The notes: generated from the sequence alone by a model not told the origin. Positions 30,565 through 41,001 are shown, numbered from the stretch's first letter. The stretch is DNA of 64,000 nucleotides from Acidihalobacter yilgarnensis (GCF_001753245.1 NZ_CP017415.1:3032040-3096039), one strand, 5' to 3'. Made by a program: numbers and translations.

Positions 30565-31847
30565 ATGAGCGACACCCACGCACGCTTTGACCGCGCCCAG
30601 CGCCACATTCCCGGTGGCGTCAATTCGCCGGTACGCGCCTTCAAGGGTGTCGGCGGCGAACCTCTGTTCATCGAGCGTGCCGAGGGTGCCTATCTGCACG
30701 CCACCGACGGTCGCCGTTACATCGACTACGTGGGCTCGTGGGGCCCATGATCCTCGGTCATGCACACCCAGAGGTCGTCGCTGTCGTGCAGGAAGCGGCC
30801 GCCCACGGTCTGTCCTTTGGTGCGCCGACCGAACTAGAAACCGAGATGGCCGAGCGCGTCTGCGAACTCGTGCCGTCGATGGATATGGTGCGCATGGTCA
30901 ACTCGGGTACCGAGGCGACCATGAGCGCGATCCGGCTCGCACGGGGCTTCACCGGCCGCGACAAGATCGTCAAATTTCAAGGCTGCTACCACGGCCATGC
31001 TGACAGCTTGCTGGTCAAGGCTGGCTCCGGTGCGCTCACGCTCGGTGTGCCGGATTCACCCGGCGTACCCGCTGCGCTCGCCGAACATACCCTGACGCTG
31101 CCCTATAACGATCTTGACGCCACCGCCGAGGCCTTCTCCCATGTCGGCGGGCAAATTGCCTGCATCATCGTCGAGCCGGTTGCCGGCAACATGGGCTGCA
31201 TCCCTCCCGTGCCTGGCTTCCTGGAGGGGCTGCGCACCCTATGCGACCGCTACGGCGCCCTGCTGATCTTCGATGAGGTAATGACCGGCTTCCGCGTCGC
31301 CCTCGGCGGCGCACAGGCGCTCTACGGTATCCAACCGGACCTGACCACACTCGGCAAGATCATCGGCGGCGGTATGCCCGTAGGTGCCTTCGGCGGTCGC
31401 CGCAAGATCATGGAACAGCTCGCGCCCCTCGGCCCCGTGTATCAGGCCGGCACACTATCGGGCAATCCACTGGCGATGGCCGCGGGTCTCAAGACCCTGG
31501 AGTTGATCTCGGTACCCGGCTTCCACGAACATTTGACACACACCACCCGGCATCTGATTGAAGGACTCGAGGTCGCCGCGACCGAGGCCGGCGTAGCGCT
31601 GCGGATCAACCAAGTCGGCGCCATGTTCGGACTGTTCTTCACCGATGCGCCGGCGGTCACCCGCTTTTCGGACGTCATGGCCTGCGACGCCGACCGCTTC
31701 CGCCTGTTCTTCCACGGCATGCTCGACGAAGGCATCTACCTCGCACCTTCGGCTTACGAGTCCGGCTTCGTTTCCAGCGCCCACGGCAAGGACGAAATCC
31801 AAGCCACGCTGGCCTCGGCGCAGCAGGCCTTCGCCGCAATGAGCTGA
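30565..31847 (+). CDS. hemL: Glutamate-1-semialdehyde 2,1-aminomutase HemL, with an apparent -1 frameshift
   Basis: HemL is the PLP enzyme that makes 5-aminolevulinate for heme by the C5 route. The first part ([20 protein letters not shown] to DYVGSWGP) ends at TGA 30748-30750. The neighbouring frame continues seamlessly with [20 protein letters not shown], then [18 protein letters not shown] and [17 protein letters not shown] with the PLP lysine, to 31847. One base is missing in the run TGGGGCCCATG at about 30733-30740; one extra G or C restores a normal protein of about 427 residues. As the enzyme is normally essential, a base-calling error is more likely than a true break. GAGGA lies upstream of the ATG. 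Confidence 0.85.
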
Positions 31848-31868
31848 ATGCAGAGACAACCCGGGTTC

Positions 31869-32756
31869 TCAAGCCAACTCGCGCAGCACCCTGAAACCAA
31901 GATTGGTGTCGAGTTCGTCGGCCAGCCGCGGTCGCCGGGCGGCGCTGCGTGCGAGCACCGCCGGGTCAAACCAGGATCCGCCGCGTGTAACCCATCGCGT
32001 TGACGAACCCGGCGGCGGGTGAGCGTGCCCGTCGGGTTCCGCACCAGTATGGTCCTCACTCCATGGACTGGCGGTCAGCTCCCATATGTTGCCGTGCATT
32101 TCGTGCAAACCCCACAGATTCGCTGGCAGACTGCCGGTCTCGCGCAAGCGAGCGGCCGACGCACAGCCCGCCACGTGCCAACGCCGCGTGCCGGGGGGGT
32201 AGGGAAAGGCCGGATTGAAGCAGACCTGCCGGCAATCGACCTGCTCGCCGAAGGCGAACGGTGTACGGCTACCGGCACGCGCGGCGTACTCCCACTCACC
32301 CTCTGTTGGTAGTCGATAATATTCCCCAGTCTCTGTCGACAGCCAGGCCAGATAAGCCGTAACCTCTCGCGGGCGGAGGTTGATCATCGGCTGCCGCCCC
32401 TGTGTGCGAATCAGTTCAGCCCGTGGTCGCCAGCCACTGGCTCGCGCGTAACGCGCGAAATCGTCCGCAGTCACCGCACAACGGCCCAACGCATAGGCCC
32501 GACGCAACCTTAGATAGCGCACCGGTCCTTCCTCCGGTCCTCGACCTGGTTCGGTTTGGGGCGAGCCCATCTCGAAGCTGCCCGGTGGGATCACGATCAA
32601 TTCGGGTCCCGCACCACCGTCCGCAAGTTCATCTGCGAAGCAAACCGGCCGACCGACCGTCGCCGCGGCGACGACTTGCCAGTCTCTTCGCGACTGGGGC
32701 TCCAGATCGTGCATGAAGGGCTCATGCTCCTGTGCCGGGCTGTCAGAATCCGCCAT
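31869..32756 (-). CDS. Formylglycine-generating-enzyme-fold (SUMF1/FGE) protein lacking the catalytic cysteines
   Basis: The product of about 295 residues has the C-type-lectin-like FGE fold: ELIVIPPGSFEMGSPQTEPG, the RLPTEGEWEYAARAG core, LWGLHEMHGNIWELTASPW and the closing RWVTRGGSWFDPAVLARSAA, then NLGFRVLREL. True formylglycine enzymes have two cysteines in the segment after RGGS; here none is present, so sulfatase activation is unlikely. Related folds include EgtB-like, PvdO and regulatory domains. I chose ATG 32756, with GAGGA 5 bases upstream; ATG 32762 is an alternative. It converges with hemL. Confidence 0.82.
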   Translation of the reverse strand: MADSDSPAQEHEPFMHDLEPQSRRDWQVVAAATVGRPVCFADELADGGAGPELIVIPPGSFEMGSPQTEPGRGPEEGPVRYLRLRRAYALGRCAVTADDFARYARASGWRPRAELIRTQGRQPMINLRPREVTAYLAWLSTETGEYYRLPTEGEWEYAARAGSRTPFAFGEQVDCRQVCFNPAFPYPPGTRRWHVAGCASAARLRETGSLPANLWGLHEMHGNIWELTASPWSEDHTGAEPDGHAHPPPGSSTRWVTRGGSWFDPAVLARSAARRPRLADELDTNLGFRVLRELA

Positions 32757-32913
32757 CTCCATCCTCACCGGCCGTCGCCCAGGCAAGATGCCCGGCGACG
32801 GCTGCGCTATGGTATACGCGACAGGCATCGACGGTACGGGGGAACCCTCGCCGCCAGCGCATGGTCCTAATCAATAGAAGGATGGCACACACACGTAAGC
32901 ACGGAGGTCCAAG

Positions 32914-33141
32914 ATGAACGTGACCCGGCTGGACGATGGCCACTTTTCCATCGAAATCGACATCCTTTCCGCTGAAAAACTCTATCAGGCCATTAACAAG
33001 CACGCAGTGGACCTGACCAATGGCGCGCTCGAATTCGCCAGCCTGCTACAGGAGGCCTATTACGATGCCTCCCATACCTTCCGGCAGCCGCCGCATGCCT
33101 TCGACGAGCATCACCCGCGGCACCCGGTTTCGGAGGACTAA
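32914..33141 (+). CDS. Small hypothetical protein (75 residues)
   Basis: I do not recognise the family. It is preceded by a strong GGAGGTCCAAG ribosome-binding site before ATG 32914. It reads MNVTRLDDGHFSIEIDILSA, has a helical middle (AEKLYQAINKHAVDLTNGAL) and a His/Pro-rich tail (HHPRHPVSED). It is soluble, with no signal peptide. It is the first of three small same-strand genes; the next begins 4 bases after its stop. Confidence 0.65.
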   Translation: MNVTRLDDGHFSIEIDILSAEKLYQAINKHAVDLTNGALEFASLLQEAYYDASHTFRQPPHAFDEHHPRHPVSED

Positions 33142-33145
33142 GATT

Positions 33146-33352
33146 ATGCGCATTGTAAAACAGGACAAGAAATCCGTTACCGTTACGCTCAATGCATCCA
33201 AGGCACAAGACCTGCTTGACGGCCTGTTGGCGCACCCAGAGCTGGGAGATTTGGCAACCGACTTGAGTGCCAAATTGCAGGCAGCCGGCGTGGAGCCACA
33301 ACCTTCGGACGCCCCTATCCGCTACGAGCACGCCCCACCGCTACAGCACTAA
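33146..33352 (+). CDS. Small hypothetical protein (68 residues)
   Basis: From ATG 33146, with CGGAGGAC 11 bases upstream inside the previous gene's end, the product begins MRIVKQDKKSVTVTLNASKA and ends APIRYEHAPPLQH. It looks soluble and mostly helical with a beta start. A longer frame from 33020 overlaps the previous gene and lacks a good start. I assign no function. Confidence 0.6.
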   Translation: MRIVKQDKKSVTVTLNASKAQDLLDGLLAHPELGDLATDLSAKLQAAGVEPQPSDAPIRYEHAPPLQH

Positions 33353-33382
33353 AAACGGCATAACGGCAAGGAGCGCCAGTAT

Positions 33383-33730
33383 ATGGAAGTACGCCATTTA
33401 CTTGATCGCTGGTCGCAGGAAAGCCGCCAGCGTGATCGGCTACGTACGATTCAATTGCGTCTAGACGCCGTCACAGTAGCGCAGTTACACGCGCTGGAGG
33501 ACATGTACCCAGGACACTCGCTTGGGCATATTGCAAACGATCTGTTGCGGGCGGCACTCGCAGATCTGGAAGCCACGCTCCCCTACGAACCCGGTCCACG
33601 CATCCTGCGCGAGGACGAATTTGGCGACCCGGTGTACGAGGATATCGGGCCCACGCCGCGTTTTCTCGCGCTGACTCAGCAGTACCTGAAGACGCTAGAC
33701 CAACAGAAAGAAGCCGATCCACCCGCGTAA
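33383..33730 (+). CDS. Small conserved protein resembling proteins annotated as pilin assembly / type 1 pili tip component
   Basis: The 115-residue product begins MEVRHLLDRWSQESRQRDRL, has a ribbon-helix-helix-like middle (TIQLRLDAVTVAQLHALEDM, then HIANDLLRAALADLEATLPY) and a characteristic tail with EDEFGDPVYEDIGPTPRFLA. I recall the EDEFGDPxYEDxGxTPRFL tail from small proteins annotated as type 1 pili tip component, but that label has little support; the middle suggests a DNA-binding or dimerisation fold. AAGGAG precedes the ATG. Confidence 0.65.
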   Translation: MEVRHLLDRWSQESRQRDRLRTIQLRLDAVTVAQLHALEDMYPGHSLGHIANDLLRAALADLEATLPYEPGPRILREDEFGDPVYEDIGPTPRFLALTQQYLKTLDQQKEADPPA

Positions 33731-33763
33731 AGCGGCGCGGTGAAACGGCGCCGGCCGCCCAAT

Positions 33764-35614
33764 TCAATCGATCAACGGTGCTTCAGGACCCGGCATGGCC
33801 TTGCATTCGTTGAATATGCGGCGATTGCAGTGTCGGCAAATGTCGTGATCAAGTTTGCGGCGCACGATATCGGCGATGGCCTCGCCCTTGTTCAGATAGA
33901 CGTTGTCCCAGCCAATTTTGTCGAGATAGTCGCCTCGTCTGAGCGTATTCCAAGGCTCCTCCTTGAGCCGGTAAAGCGACAGACTGCCACCCGCGGCGCG
34001 GCGGCTGGTAGCCTCGCGGGTGATGAACTCGGCACCGGCGACATCCACAAAATTGACGCCGGAAGCGATGAGCAACAGGTGTTTCTGTCGCGGCTCATGC
34101 TCGGTGAATTCGCGCAGCCGCTCGGCGACGTAATTCACCGCACCGAAAAACAGCGAGCCGTCGACGCGTACGATCTTGAGCTGCGGGCATTCGGGCAGCG
34201 CCGAGTCGCTGTTGAATTTGCGGTTGGGCAGTCTCGGATCGGGTACGCGCACGCGCACGCTGGGCCGCGAGGTACGATTCAGATACACCAGCAACGAGGC
34301 AATGATGCCGACCATGATCGCAAACTCCAGTTCCATCAGGAGCGTGGAGAAAAAGGTCACGGCGAGTACGGCAGCCTCGGTTCGGCTGGTCTTGAAGATC
34401 AGCGAAATGTGGTGGAAATCGATCAAGCCCCAGGCCACCAGCATCAGAATGCCAGCCATCGCCGCATTGGGCAGGTACGTCGCGAGCGGCGCCACCAGCA
34501 GCACGACGATCATCAACAACAGACCAGCAAAGACCGCCGCCAGCGGCGTACGCGCGCCAGCGGCATAATTCACGCCGCTGCGGTTGAAGGAACCCGTGGC
34601 AACATAGGCCGAGAAAAAGCTGCCGATCATGTTGGACAGCCCTTGCCCGATGAACTCCTGGTTACCGTCCACGTGCTGACCGGAGCGGACCGCAAGCGAA
34701 CGCGAGATCGATACGGCCTCAGTGAGTGCAAACAAAGTCACGGCAATGGCACCCGGCAGCAGGTGCTTGATCGTCTCCGGCGAAAAATCCGGCATGGAAA
34801 GTGGGGGCAGTGCCGCTGGCAAAGCACCCACGGTCTTGATACCCGTGACGGCCTGTCCCAGCGACGAATTCAGCAGGTAGGCAACCACGCTACCGAGAAT
34901 CATCGCGGCGATCATGTACGGGAACTTGGGCAGGAAACGTTTGAACAGCAGACCCGAGACCAGCGTCGCGACGCTCACCGCCACAACGTAAGGATTCACC
35001 TCGATGATGTGCGCTCCGATATGCAGCAGCACCTCGTGGGGATGCAGGCCGCGCGGAATATCCATGCCCAGGAAGTGTTTGAGCTGGCTGGCCGCGATCA
35101 GAATCGCCGCGCCGGCGGTGAAGCCGATCACTACCGAGTGCGAGATGAAGTTCACCAGGGTGCCGAGGCGCGCGAAACCCAGGCCCAACTCGATTACGCC
35201 CACCATGAACGTCAGCGTAAGCGCCAGGGCGACATAGTGGGCCGTACCCGGCTCTGCATAGGCGGAGAGTACCGAGAACAACACGATGGAGCCGGCCGTG
35301 GTCGGCCCCGATACCAGATGCCAGGAGGAACCGAACAGCGCTGCGATGATAGCCGGTACCATGGCAGCATAGAGACCGTATTCCAGTGGCATGCCCGCGA
35401 TCGCCGCGAAGGCCACGCCCTGCGGCAGCACCACCACGGCGCCGGTCAGTCCGGCCATCAGGTCGGTGCGGAAACTGCGGCGATCCACGTTCGGCAGCCA
35501 AGCCATGAACGGAAACAGCGTTTTTACCCAAACGGGGACACTACGGCGGGCACCGGCTTCCAAGTCTGACCTCCTGCGAGAACGGGCTTGAAAGCCCATA
35601 CAAAAAACGAACAT
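33764..35614 (-). CDS. SulP-family anion transporter with STAS domain
   Basis: This 616-residue SLC26/SulP protein transports an anion such as sulfate or bicarbonate. It has the family motif GLTGAVVVLPQGVAFAAIAG, the conserved FGSSWHLVSGPTTAGSIVLF in the first helices, about 12 transmembrane segments (about 50-445) and a C-terminal STAS domain (about 470-575). The tail CRHCNRRIFNEC, near residues 593-604, is a small cysteine cluster. The ATG at 35614 has GAAGG 6 bases upstream; ATG 35599 is possible. It diverges from the P-type ATPase over 54 bases. Confidence 0.92.
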   Translation of the reverse strand: MFVFCMGFQARSRRRSDLEAGARRSVPVWVKTLFPFMAWLPNVDRRSFRTDLMAGLTGAVVVLPQGVAFAAIAGMPLEYGLYAAMVPAIIAALFGSSWHLVSGPTTAGSIVLFSVLSAYAEPGTAHYVALALTLTFMVGVIELGLGFARLGTLVNFISHSVVIGFTAGAAILIAASQLKHFLGMDIPRGLHPHEVLLHIGAHIIEVNPYVVAVSVATLVSGLLFKRFLPKFPYMIAAMILGSVVAYLLNSSLGQAVTGIKTVGALPAALPPLSMPDFSPETIKHLLPGAIAVTLFALTEAVSISRSLAVRSGQHVDGNQEFIGQGLSNMIGSFFSAYVATGSFNRSGVNYAAGARTPLAAVFAGLLLMIVVLLVAPLATYLPNAAMAGILMLVAWGLIDFHHISLIFKTSRTEAAVLAVTFFSTLLMELEFAIMVGIIASLLVYLNRTSRPSVRVRVPDPRLPNRKFNSDSALPECPQLKIVRVDGSLFFGAVNYVAERLREFTEHEPRQKHLLLIASGVNFVDVAGAEFITREATSRRAAGGSLSLYRLKEEPWNTLRRGDYLDKIGWDNVYLNKGEAIADIVRRKLDHDICRHCNRRIFNECKAMPGPEAPLID

Positions 35615-35668
35615 TATACGCCTTCATCGGATTCGATCCGAGCAGGCAGTAATATACTGATATAGACG

Positions 35669-38377
35669 ATGCCAGAGCACAGCGACAGTGTACCGGCTTG
35701 GCATGCCCTGCTGGCCGAAGCGATACATGAACGGCTCGATAGCCCGCCTGGCGGGCTTGACCCCGCCAATGCGGACGAACGTCTGCGTCAGCATGGCCCC
35801 AATCGCCTACCCGCCCCCGCCCAACGCGGCCCGTTGCGACGTTTCCTGGCCCAATTCCACAATCTGCTGATCTACGTGTTATTGGCAGCCGGCGGCATCA
35901 CGCTGCTGCTGCGGCACTGGGTAGATGCCGGAGTGATACTCGGCGTAGTCGTGATCAATGCCCTGATCGGCTTTCTGCAGGAGGGGCGAGCCGAGCATGC
36001 CATGGCTGCCATCCGCGCAATGCTCTCACCCAAAGCCACCGTCATGCGCGGCGGCGTGCTGCATCAGGTTGATGCGCAGGCACTGGTTCCCGGCGACATT
36101 GTCCGTCTTGAGGCGGGCGACCGCGTACCCGCCGATTTACGCCTGCTGCACACCCGAAACCTGCGTGTCGACGAATCCAATCTGACCGGCGAATCGCTGC
36201 CGGCCGATAAGCAAGTCGCGCCTTTAGCACCCGATACCCCGCTTGCCGACCGCCGCAACATGGCCTATTCGGGCACGTTGGTCGTCGGTGGACAGGCCAC
36301 CGGCGTCGTCATCGCCACCGCGGGCGACACCGAACTTGGGCGCATCAACGCCCTGCTTGCCGATATCGAACCACTGACCACACCGCTGCTACTTCAGATA
36401 CAGGGGCTCGCCCGACTACTGACGCTCGGCATCCTCGCCCTGGCCACGCTCACATTCGCCTTTGGCGTCTGGCTGCACCAACAAGACATGCTCGACATGT
36501 TCCTCGCCGCTGTCGCCTTTGCGGTGGCTGCCATTCCTGAAGGCCTGCCGGCGATCATCACCATCACGCTGGCGATCGGCGTGCGGCGCATGGCCGAGCG
36601 TCACGTCATCATTCGACGACTACCGGCGGTCGAGACGCTCGGTGCGGTCAGCGTCATCTGCAGCGACAAGACCGGCACACTGACGCGTAACGAAATGACC
36701 GTGGTCTCCCTGCTGACGGCCAGCGCCTACTATTGGGTCGAAGGCGTCGGCTATTCGCCAGAGGGTCGGATCAAGACCGTGGATGGGTCCGCCTCGACAC
36801 CCAATCCCGGCGATCTCACGGAGCTGCTACGGAGCGGCCTGCTGTGCAACGATGGCGGCATCGAACAGCTCAACAATCAGTGGTCTGCCGTGGGCGACCC
36901 CATTGACGCCGCGCTGGTCGCGGTGGCGCGCAAGCAGGGACTGGACCTCGCCGTCGAGACCGAGGCTTGGCCGCGGATTGATGCCATTCCCTTCGATGCC
37001 GGTCTGCAAATGATGGCGACACTTCATCACGACCGTCAGGCACATCTCTTCATCGCACTCAAGGGCGCCCCCGAACGCGTGCTCGCACGCTGTACGTCGC
37101 AACGCCGCGACGGCGTCGACGAGCCGATTGACCCGGATTACTGGCAGACGCACTTGGAATCGTTGGCGGATACCGGCCAGCGCATATTGGCCTTGGCCGT
37201 GCGCACCATGCCGCCTTCAACCGACTCGCTGAGTCACGCGGCGCTCGAAGGTGGCTTCAGTCTGCTCGGTTTTGCCGGATTCATCGACCCACCGCGGGAG
37301 GAGGCCGCTGCCGCCGTGGCGCACGCCGCCAGTGCCGGCGTCAGCGTGAAGATGATCACCGGCGACCATGTACGCACCGCCGCAGCCATCGCGGCGAGCC
37401 TGGGCATCAGCGGCGCACGGCCGCCACTCACGGGTAGCGCGCTGGATGCCCTCAACGAGGCCGCGCTGGCCGGCATCGTGCGCGACACCGCGGTATTCGC
37501 GCGCATGGCTCCCGAGCACAAGCTGCGCCTGATCCAGGCACTGCAACAGGATGGCCACGTGATCGCGATGACCGGCGACGGCGTCAACGACACACCGGCA
37601 CTCAAGCGCGCCGATGTCGGGGTCGCCATGGGGCGCAAAGGCACCGAGGCCGCCAAGGAGGCCGCCGAAATCGTGCTTACCGACGACAACTTCGCGGGGA
37701 TCGTGGCCGGCATCGAGGAGGGCCGCACGGCCTACGACAACATCCGCAAATCGATCCTGTTCATCCTGCCGACCAACGGTGCCGAGGCACTGGTCATCAT
37801 GTCTGCGGTCGGGACCAATGCCTTACTGCCAATCACAGCGGTGCAAATTCTCTGGATCAATATGATCACCGCCGTCACGTTGTCCCTGGCGCTGGCCTTC
37901 GAGCGTCCGGAGGCCGGGGTCATGCGTCGCCCACCGCGCCAGCCGCGCACCCCTCTGATTTCACCGCTGCTGCTCTGGCGCATCGCCCTAGTGTCGGTCC
38001 TTCTGCTCGCCGCAGTCGACCTGGTCTTCTACGGCACCCTCCGCCTCGGTGCCGATCTCGATGTCGCGCGCACAGCCGCCGTCAACATGTTGGTACTCGG
38101 CGAAATGGCCTATCTGCTCAACGCCCGCTATCTGAGCGCCTCGACCATCAGCCGAGACGGCCTGAGCGGTAATCCCTGGGTGCTGCTCGCGCTGGCGCTC
38201 ACCGCCGTCATCCAGCTGCTGTTTACTTACGCACCCCCAATGCAGGCCCTGTTCTCCACCCAAGCGCTACCCTGGTACGCCTGGCCACCCATGATTGCGC
38301 TGGCGCTGATCGTTTACTTGCTGGTGGAGCTGGAAAAGCACCAGATCCGGCGGCGAGGCCTTGATCAGGGGCGCTAG
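35669..38377 (+). CDS. P-type cation ATPase, P2 (Ca2+/H+-type)
   Basis: The 902-residue protein has the N-terminal cation-ATPase domain, the actuator motif ESNLTGESLPADK, membrane helix M4 AAIPEGLPAIITITLAIG (PEGL marks P2-type Ca2+ or Na+/K+-like pumps), phosphorylation site CSDKTGTLTRNEM (Asp333), nucleotide-binding KGAPERVLARC and hinge MTGDGVNDTPALKRADVGVA, then six C-terminal helices. The ion is probably Ca2+ or a related cation; it has no heavy-metal-binding domain or CPC motif, so it is not a copper pump. It has no clear ribosome-binding site. Confidence 0.92.
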   Translation: MPEHSDSVPAWHALLAEAIHERLDSPPGGLDPANADERLRQHGPNRLPAPAQRGPLRRFLAQFHNLLIYVLLAAGGITLLLRHWVDAGVILGVVVINALIGFLQEGRAEHAMAAIRAMLSPKATVMRGGVLHQVDAQALVPGDIVRLEAGDRVPADLRLLHTRNLRVDESNLTGESLPADKQVAPLAPDTPLADRRNMAYSGTLVVGGQATGVVIATAGDTELGRINALLADIEPLTTPLLLQIQGLARLLTLGILALATLTFAFGVWLHQQDMLDMFLAAVAFAVAAIPEGLPAIITITLAIGVRRMAERHVIIRRLPAVETLGAVSVICSDKTGTLTRNEMTVVSLLTASAYYWVEGVGYSPEGRIKTVDGSASTPNPGDLTELLRSGLLCNDGGIEQLNNQWSAVGDPIDAALVAVARKQGLDLAVETEAWPRIDAIPFDAGLQMMATLHHDRQAHLFIALKGAPERVLARCTSQRRDGVDEPIDPDYWQTHLESLADTGQRILALAVRTMPPSTDSLSHAALEGGFSLLGFAGFIDPPREEAAAAVAHAASAGVSVKMITGDHVRTAAAIAASLGISGARPPLTGSALDALNEAALAGIVRDTAVFARMAPEHKLRLIQALQQDGHVIAMTGDGVNDTPALKRADVGVAMGRKGTEAAKEAAEIVLTDDNFAGIVAGIEEGRTAYDNIRKSILFILPTNGAEALVIMSAVGTNALLPITAVQILWINMITAVTLSLALAFERPEAGVMRRPPRQPRTPLISPLLLWRIALVSVLLLAAVDLVFYGTLRLGADLDVARTAAVNMLVLGEMAYLLNARYLSASTISRDGLSGNPWVLLALALTAVIQLLFTYAPPMQALFSTQALPWYAWPPMIALALIVYLLVELEKHQIRRRGLDQGR

Positions 38378-38414
38378 CTCGAGCATCCTCAAGCGTTTAA
38401 TCACGAGCCCGTAG

Positions 38415-39281
<867 letters not shown>

Positions 39282-39283
39282 GG

Positions 39284-39667
39284 ATGCCAGCCCCCAATAT
39301 GCACCCGAGAGCCCGGCTGCACAGCATGGGGCATGCCTGGCGCGGCCTGCGCTGGATGTTGCGTACTCAAGCCAACGCCCGCCTGCACCTGGCGGCGACA
39401 CTCATCGTCATCGCCGCGGGTCTTGCGCTACATCTCGCTGCAGGCGAGTGGACTCTGCTGGCGCTGACTATCGCACTGGTGTGGGTTGCTGAGGCCGTCA
39501 ACACCGCCATCGAGTGCCTTGCCGATGCCCTGCACCCCGAGCACCACCCCTTGATCGGGCGAGCCAAAGACGTTGCGGCGGCTGGCGTGCTGCTCGCGTC
39601 TATTGGCGCCATGACCGTGGCCACACTGATTCTGCTGCAACATGTCCTCTGGGGATCTTTGCCCTGA
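39284..39667 (+). CDS. Diacylglycerol kinase / undecaprenol kinase family protein
   Basis: This small trimeric integral-membrane kinase family member has 127 residues and three predicted helices. Conserved residues appear in ANARLHLAATLIVIAAG and in the catalytic helix EAVNTAIECLADALHPE, followed by GRAKDVAAAGVLL. The spelling is closer to the undecaprenol kinase branch than to E. coli DgkA. It starts 2 bases after nadC; ATG 39299 is an alternative start. Confidence 0.85.
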   Translation: MPAPNMHPRARLHSMGHAWRGLRWMLRTQANARLHLAATLIVIAAGLALHLAAGEWTLLALTIALVWVAEAVNTAIECLADALHPEHHPLIGRAKDVAAAGVLLASIGAMTVATLILLQHVLWGSLP

Positions 39668-39686
39668 GTACACTGGCAAACCCGTG

Positions 39687-40415
39687 CTACCACCATTTCT
39701 CGTAGATCAACTGCGTCGGCGACAACCCGCCGTGCTGCAGATCCCGCGCCATGTCGTCGACGAAGCCCGGCGGCCCGCAAAAATAGTACAAGGCGTCACA
39801 ATCGACCCCCGCCTCATCGAGTAATACGCGATTGATACGCCCCTCGAATCCGCTCCAGTCACGATTGAGCGGCTGGGTCACTGTGTAGAAACAGCGGATA
39901 TTGTCGCGGGCCGCACTCATCGCATCGAGTTCCTCTCGGAACAGGATGTCCTGTGGGTCGCTGACGCTGTAGATCAAGGTCGCCGACACGCCCGCCGCCG
40001 ACGCATATACGTATCGCAGAATGCTCAGCAGGGGGGTCACGCCGATCCCGCCAGCCAGCAGCACTAGGCGGTCGCCCATCGCACGCTCATAACGGAAAAC
40101 ACCCTGCCCGCCGGAAATACCGACCACGTCGCCGACGCGCGCGCTGCTGTGCAGGTAGTGGGTGACCGCGTGGGTCGCGGAGTCCTTGACGGCCAGTTGC
40201 AGGCGCCCCCGCACCCCCGGTTCGGAGACGATGGAGTACCCCCCCACCTCAACCCGGTCCCCGACGCGGGCATATAAATCGATCCACTGACCCGGCAGAA
40301 AGCCCACCGGTTGTTCGCCGTAATCCAACCAAAAAGACTTGATGGTCGGCGATTCGCGCCGGATTTCCACGATTTCCGCAGAAAAATCGCCGGCCGCGAG
40401 CGGCGCATGCGACAC
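39687..40415 (-). CDS. Ferredoxin-NADP reductase-like flavoprotein
   Basis: This FAD/NAD(P)-binding reductase of 242 residues lacks an iron-sulfur domain. FAD binding is seen in GQWIDLYARV and GGYSIVSEPG (a variant of RxYS with Gly for Arg). NAD(P) binding is seen in LLAGGIGVTPLLSILRYV and the C-terminal YYFCGPPGFVDDMARDL. The start GTG at 40415 keeps it clear of the upstream porin gene; longer in-frame starts overlap that gene and add unconserved sequence. Physiological partner unknown. Confidence 0.82.
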   Translation of the reverse strand: MSHAPLAAGDFSAEIVEIRRESPTIKSFWLDYGEQPVGFLPGQWIDLYARVGDRVEVGGYSIVSEPGVRGRLQLAVKDSATHAVTHYLHSSARVGDVVGISGGQGVFRYERAMGDRLVLLAGGIGVTPLLSILRYVYASAAGVSATLIYSVSDPQDILFREELDAMSAARDNIRCFYTVTQPLNRDWSGFEGRINRVLLDEAGVDCDALYYFCGPPGFVDDMARDLQHGGLSPTQLIYEKWW

Positions 40416-40434
40416 CGCCCGCGAGCCTTGCGGA

Positions 40435-41001
40435 TCAGAAATGGAGTCGGATGCCGACGTGCAGGGCGTTGTCGAGCTTGTATTCCCCATAATTCTTCAG
40501 GTTCGCCTGCAAGACGCGATAGCCGACATAGGCCGTCGCGCCAGGAGTCACCTCGATCTGGTAATCCAGGCTGAGGTCAGATAAGGACTTGCCCTGACCG
40601 AAGGTCGTGATATTGGGCGCGTAATAGCCCTCTAACACCACGGCCATGGGCATGCGGTAGGGAATAGTGTATTTGACCAGGCCACCCAGTGCGATAGCCC
40701 CCACATTGACATTGGGTTTGTCGATAGACCCTGCATAGGCCTTGACGCCGAGGCCGAAGCTCAGGGGAGTTTGTCCGGCGGCCAGTCCCTCAACCTTGAC
40801 GCTGGCATTGCCGATCACGTCGTGGCGACTGTTGACGAAACCACCGAAACCCACCTCGCCCCCGCTATAGCCTAGGGCACTCGACCCGGTGTAGAACTCA
40901 AGCTGGGCGGTATTATTGCCGAGTTGAAAATCCAGGCCATTGGCCATTGCCGCGGAACTCGCCGCCAGCAGACCGGCTCCAAGCACAGTCACAATGCGCA
41001 T
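40435..41001 (-). CDS. YfaZ-family outer membrane protein
   Basis: This 188-residue beta-barrel protein has a signal peptide (about 1-20, ending AMA) and alternating amphipathic strands. It ends in Phe (GIRLHF), the outer-membrane insertion signal. The pattern GLDFQLGNNTAQLEFYTGS and VLEGYYAPN fits the YfaZ family, whose function is unknown. The reductase gene lies 19 bases downstream. Confidence 0.82.
   Translation of the reverse strand: MRIVTVLGAGLLAASSAAMANGLDFQLGNNTAQLEFYTGSSALGYSGGEVGFGGFVNSRHDVIGNASVKVEGLAAGQTPLSFGLGVKAYAGSIDKPNVNVGAIALGGLVKYTIPYRMPMAVVLEGYYAPNITTFGQGKSLSDLSLDYQIEVTPGATAYVGYRVLQANLKNYGEYKLDNALHVGIRLHF

Noticed and set aside
33740-35569. 609-residue open frame on the plus strand
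   Set aside because: It is the exact antisense of the SulP gene, low in hydrophobic pattern and rich in Arg/His/Gln, as expected for a GC-rich shadow.
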